Assembly (NCBI RefSeq): GCF_000970455.1
Contig: NZ_LAJG01000022.1
Span: 225,716 to 289,715 of the forward strand
DNA length: 64,000 nt
Direction: 5' to 3'
Origin: Devosia soli
GTDB taxonomy: Bacteria; Pseudomonadota; Alphaproteobacteria; Rhizobiales; Devosiaceae
Shown here: positions 61,249-64,000 of the stretch, piece after piece
Numbering within the stretch: position 1 is the first letter of the stretch
Layout of the letters: every line of letters starts with the position of its first letter
Program-made: the position numbers and the translations under genes
Notes under the pieces: model-generated
Told to the model about the DNA's origin: nothing
The model's database searches: none
What the model saw: only the letters and a program-made list of their open reading frames with translations

Positions 61249-63213
61249 CTAATGGGCGTCGGCGACTTTGACAGGGGTGGCATCGTTCCGGGCCATCAAT
61301 TCGTCGATCTGCGCCATGGTCTGACGGAACGAGTCCTTGTATTGCGCGGCGAGCACGTTGTCCTTGGGCAGCTTGACGCTGAGCGGATCGACGAGATTGC
61401 CGTTTATCAGGATTTCGAAATGGAGGTGCGGGCCGGTCGATTGTCCGGTGGAGCCGACATAGCCGATGACCTGGCCCTGGCGGACTTTCGAGCCGACGCC
61501 GAGGCCATCGACGAAGCGCGAAAGGTGGCCATAGGCGGTTTCATAGCCGTTGACGTGCTGGACTTCTATCTTGTTGCCGTAGCCCGATTGCCAGCGATAG
61601 TAGGAGATCACCCCGTCGCCGGCAGCATAGATCGGCGTGCCGGACTTGGCGGCAAGATCGACCCCGGTGTGAAGCTTACGCGTATGGAAGATGGGGTGGA
61701 CGCGATAACCAAAGCGCGAGCGGAGGGTGCCGCCGCCTTCGAGCGGACGGCGGTTGAGGAAGCGTTTTCCGGTTTCCCCGTCCGGATCGTAGAAATCGAC
61801 CGTACCGTCTTCGGTCGCGAACCTGTAAAGCTGGCGCTTGGTGCCCGACAGGGTCAGGGCGACATAGAGAAGCTCGGGCTTGGCATCGGGCGAATCCTGG
61901 GTCTCGAGGATATCGATGGTGTCACCGGCCGAGATGCGCTTGGTCATGTCGACGTCATAGGCGAACATACCCACGATGCGCTGGATGGTTTCGTCGTCGA
62001 GATCGTGCTTGCGGCCGGTTTCCCAGATCGAGCGATAAACGGTGGGCAGGTTGCCGACATTGATCTGCTCGATGTCTTCCTGCGGAAACTCGACCCAGTC
62101 GGGCTGGAGGCCGACGACATATTGACCATTGTCGCTGAGGGCGACGGTGGCGATATGCGGATCGCCCTGGGCGCCCTCAGGCCGGTAGATCGACATGCGA
62201 TAGGGCACGAGGCTGTTGGAACCGCTCGTCAGCGGACCATAGAGAATGCGCAGGCGAATGCCGGCCGGCAGGCCAGTCGCCGGAATGAGATTGGCGAGCG
62301 TGTTCTGCACCATCGCGACCTGGGCGCTGGTAAAGCCGTTGCGGATCAGCGTGTCGGACAGGGGCCCGATTTCGCGCACGGTGAGGAACCGCTCGGTGCG
62401 GGCAGGGCCGGTATCGCCGCCGAGCGTGGTCTTGGGAACCACGGTGACGTTTTCGGCAATGCCATTGGCGGTAACGGCGTCGTCCTGCTTGGCGAGATCG
62501 CTGAGGCTCGGGCCGAGCGCGGCATAGGCCAAAGTCGGCGGCGCGTCTTCGGTATAGAAGGTGGCTTCAGCCATGCCGCGCACGAAGTCGGCAGCGACCT
62601 GGTCGGTCACCGCGGTCGGCGGCACGAATGTCAGGGGCATGTCGGCCTGGCGCACGGCGACTTCGCCATCGACATCGGTGCCATAAACGTCGGCATTAAG
62701 ATCAAGCGCCACGGCCTGGAGGGGCTGGGTGGCATTGAGGATTGCGACCGGATCGTAAGCCGGTGCATCGGCCGACAGGTTGGTCGCGGTGGTGGCAAGG
62801 GTCGCCCGCAGCCGGGTGAACGGCTGATTGCGGATGATCTCGCGGCCATCGACAACCTGGCGGATCGAAGCCTCGACTATTTCAAGGTCGGAACGCGTTG
62901 CCGCGACGGGGCGAACGCGCGAGGATTTCGCCGTGCTGTCGACGACGCGCTGTTCGATCTTTGGTGCAGCGAGCTGCAGCGCCTTATAGGCGGTCGAAAA
63001 GGTGTCCTGCCCCTGAAAGGAAACGTAGAGCGCGGCGCCCATCAAGAGCACGGAGGTCAGGCCGGTCATCACCGTGCCGCTGAGCCAGGCAAAGCTGAGT
63101 TCGCGGCCCTGCGGGATGTCACCGTCGGTCGACTGGAGCGTCAGGGCCGGGCCGTCTTCGAACCCGCTGGCGCGCAGCAGGGAAGCGTGGCGATTTCTTT
63201 GCGCAGCGTTCAA
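61249..63213 (-). CDS. Membrane-anchored M23-family peptidoglycan endopeptidase
   Basis: A 654-residue protein with an N-terminal cytoplasmic segment, one membrane helix (about 43-66, LSGTVMTGLTSVLLMGAALYV), a long periplasmic region (about 70-480) and a C-terminal LytM/M23 domain. Zinc and catalytic residues are visible: HTGVDLAAKSGTPIYAAGDG (H, D) and TGPHLHFEILING (HLH). ETAYGHLSRF supplies another conserved His. RFGYRVHPIFHTRKLHTG is typical of MepM-like enzymes that cut D-Ala-mDAP cross-links. The middle region resembles the Csd3-type linker of alphaproteobacterial M23 proteins. Confidence 0.92.
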   Translation of the reverse strand: MNAAQRNRHASLLRASGFEDGPALTLQSTDGDIPQGRELSFAWLSGTVMTGLTSVLLMGAALYVSFQGQDTFSTAYKALQLAAPKIEQRVVDSTAKSSRVRPVAATRSDLEIVEASIRQVVDGREIIRNQPFTRLRATLATTATNLSADAPAYDPVAILNATQPLQAVALDLNADVYGTDVDGEVAVRQADMPLTFVPPTAVTDQVAADFVRGMAEATFYTEDAPPTLAYAALGPSLSDLAKQDDAVTANGIAENVTVVPKTTLGGDTGPARTERFLTVREIGPLSDTLIRNGFTSAQVAMVQNTLANLIPATGLPAGIRLRILYGPLTSGSNSLVPYRMSIYRPEGAQGDPHIATVALSDNGQYVVGLQPDWVEFPQEDIEQINVGNLPTVYRSIWETGRKHDLDDETIQRIVGMFAYDVDMTKRISAGDTIDILETQDSPDAKPELLYVALTLSGTKRQLYRFATEDGTVDFYDPDGETGKRFLNRRPLEGGGTLRSRFGYRVHPIFHTRKLHTGVDLAAKSGTPIYAAGDGVISYYRWQSGYGNKIEVQHVNGYETAYGHLSRFVDGLGVGSKVRQGQVIGYVGSTGQSTGPHLHFEILINGNLVDPLSVKLPKDNVLAAQYKDSFRQTMAQIDELMARNDATPVKVADAH

Positions 63214-63512
63214 CGCGCCGTCCTTTGATATGAAATGGTCTTCCCCCGGGGCCCTTTTCGGTGCGCCTCTCGCATTGGAGCGTGCCGCAGCCTAAGGAGA
63301 CCGGGCCCCGATGACAATGGCTGTCATATCATCGGCAAATGCGGCGAAAGCGGGGACGGGTTATTGATCGCGCGCACACGTGAGGGCGGGGCCGGAATGA
63401 AAGCCGAAGCGGGAGAGGAAATTGCGGGCAAAAGCGAAAAGCGTGGAACGGCCTGCAATCTCTGGTAGTTCAGTCGGGTTTTCCACATACTGACGGCGGC
63501 TCGGGAACGAAA

Positions 63513-63650
63513 ATGTCGTTTTTGTCATTGAAGGGGGTTTACAGAAAAACGGGTGACCCCTATAACCCGCTCATCGCTGAAGAGCGCGGCGCCAAACGGC
63601 GGCGGGCACGGAAGCAAGTCGCTGAAAACGAAAGAGATTTCGAAAATTAA
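63513..63650 (+). CDS. Possible small basic protein
   Basis: An open frame of 45 codons starting ATG at 63513, with GGGAA 7 bases upstream. The translation contains GDPYNPLIAEERGAKRRRA and ends QVAENERDFEN, so it is strongly basic in the centre and acidic at the end. I do not recognise it. It is directly upstream of the rRNA promoter. Its composition looks natural rather than random, but a chance open frame cannot be excluded. Confidence 0.3.
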   Translation: MSFLSLKGVYRKTGDPYNPLIAEERGAKRRRARKQVAENERDFEN

Positions 63651-63694
63651 GCGACATAGAAAAATCAGCGCTGCTGAATTTTCTAAAAACGGTG

Positions 63695-63723
63695 TTGACA
63701 GTTCGTTTAGACTGACTTAGAAA
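63695..63723 (+). promoter_or_regulatory. rRNA operon promoter
   Basis: TTGACA (63695-63700), 17-base spacer, TAGAAA (63718-63723), then a GC-rich CCGCGACG start region typical of rRNA promoters. Confidence 0.65.
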
Positions 63724-63841
63724 CCGCGACGCTGACGACGCGAACGACGTTATGTTGTTCCCACTGATTAGCGAAATCTGACAGGGCAGACTGGCTGCCG
63801 GGCGACCGGAAGGCGCGTTTGTTTTGCCGAGATAAAAATCC

Positions 63842-63898
63842 GAGGCGGTTGCCTCACCGACGTTCGGCCCTTGTGGGGTGAAGGTCAGCTCTTTGACA
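63842..63898 (+). promoter_or_regulatory. rRNA leader with hairpin and boxA antitermination site
   Basis: Hairpin GAGGC-GGTT-GCCTC (63842-63855), then GCTCTTTGACA (63888-63898), close to the rRNA boxA consensus TGCTCTTTAACA that recruits NusB/NusE. It is followed by the A/G-rich leader up to the edge of the window. Confidence 0.7.
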
Positions 63899-64000
63899 TT
63901 GTGAAGAAAGAAGAAAGAGAAACGTGGACGGCGAGGTTCTTGCGAACTGAAGCTGGAAGCAATTCCGGTGGAAGTTGTTACAAGACTTTCGATGGGTGCA

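Larger units (their letters stand above)
63214..64000. other. Region upstream of a ribosomal RNA operon
   Basis: 787 bases. It contains a possible 45-codon gene (63513-63650), an rRNA-type promoter (63695-63723), a leader with a hairpin (63842-63855) and a boxA (63888-63898). The 16S rRNA start itself is not reached. Confidence 0.65.

Noticed and set aside
61252..63228. 658-codon plus-strand open frame opposite the M23 gene
   Set aside because: Shadow of a real gene; composition is GD/RR/AV rich as expected for antisense of GC-rich code.
63900..64000. 16S rRNA start within the window
   Set aside because: The conserved 16S 5' end (AGAGTTTGATC) is not present; only the leader with boxA is.
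1..64000. Insertion sequences, tRNA genes, known riboswitches
   Set aside because: I looked in all gaps longer than 100 bases and saw no transposase, terminal inverted repeats with target duplications, cloverleaf or known riboswitch core; a tRNAscan/Rfam run would be decisive.

Overview
The window is ordinary chromosomal core DNA of an alphaproteobacterium of the order Hyphomicrobiales (Rhizobiales), most likely Devosia or a close relative. This placement is an inference from GC-rich coding sequence, the gene content, and gene blocks typical of the order: J-domain protein-cobS-cobT, aroB-aroK-xerD-accA, SUV3-like helicase-S4 protein-fdxA-carD, comF-grxC-nitrilase-DUF1178, and ubiG/lysC-ptsP-prfA-prmC-DUF4167-clpB. 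No database search was possible.

Layout. 1-12.6 kb: the 5' end of a rhomboid-like gene, a twin-TM protein, a divergent LysR regulator/epimerase pair with a clear operator, gluQRS and a base-excision glycosylase sharing a CATG start overlap, a carboxylesterase, an HNH nuclease, a parDE toxin-antitoxin pair, dsbB, a DUF72 protein, an SNase-like protein coupled to an M48 lipoprotein protease, mutT-GNAT and argJ. 12.6-31 kb: a TetR regulator with tandem operators, a parvulin isomerase, secA, the cobS/cobT cobaltochelatase subunits with a phytase-like protein, a J-domain protein/bolA, aroB-aroK, xerD, accA, a lipoprotein L,D-transpeptidase, a queuosine-precursor transporter (yhhQ), rpmB and a DUF3108 protein. 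31-45 kb: a repeat-bearing intergenic region, the helicase-S4-ferredoxin-CarD block, a chemoreceptor, a cupin, a P-loop ATPase, an NDUFAF5-like methyltransferase, comF, grxC, a nitrilase-family enzyme, a DUF1178 protein and an aldo-keto reductase. 45-64 kb: two GT25 glycosyltransferase paralogues attached to ilvD, a repeat-rich gap, a PagL-like outer-membrane protein, a DUF2171 protein, ubiG, lysC, ptsP, prfA-prmC, a DUF4167 protein, clpB, a VOC protein, an M23 endopeptidase and finally a ribosomal RNA operon promoter and leader. The 16S gene itself lies beyond the right edge.

The genes are mainly housekeeping: protein export and quality control (secA, parvulin, dsbB, clpB, M48), cell-wall remodelling (L,D-transpeptidase, M23), aromatic, arginine, branched-chain and aspartate-family amino acid synthesis (aroB/aroK, argJ, ilvD, lysC), queuosine/tRNA modification (gluQRS, yhhQ), translation termination (prfA, prmC) and nitrogen-PTS signalling (ptsP).

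I did not find a convincing new multi-gene system. The most unusual signals are in non-coding DNA: two diverged copies of an unclassified ~200 bp repeat before the helicase gene, a palindrome plus two kinds of short tandem repeat upstream of ilvD, a diverged copy of the chemoreceptor gene's 3' end, several families of dispersed intergenic palindromes, and two genes that appear to start at CTG.
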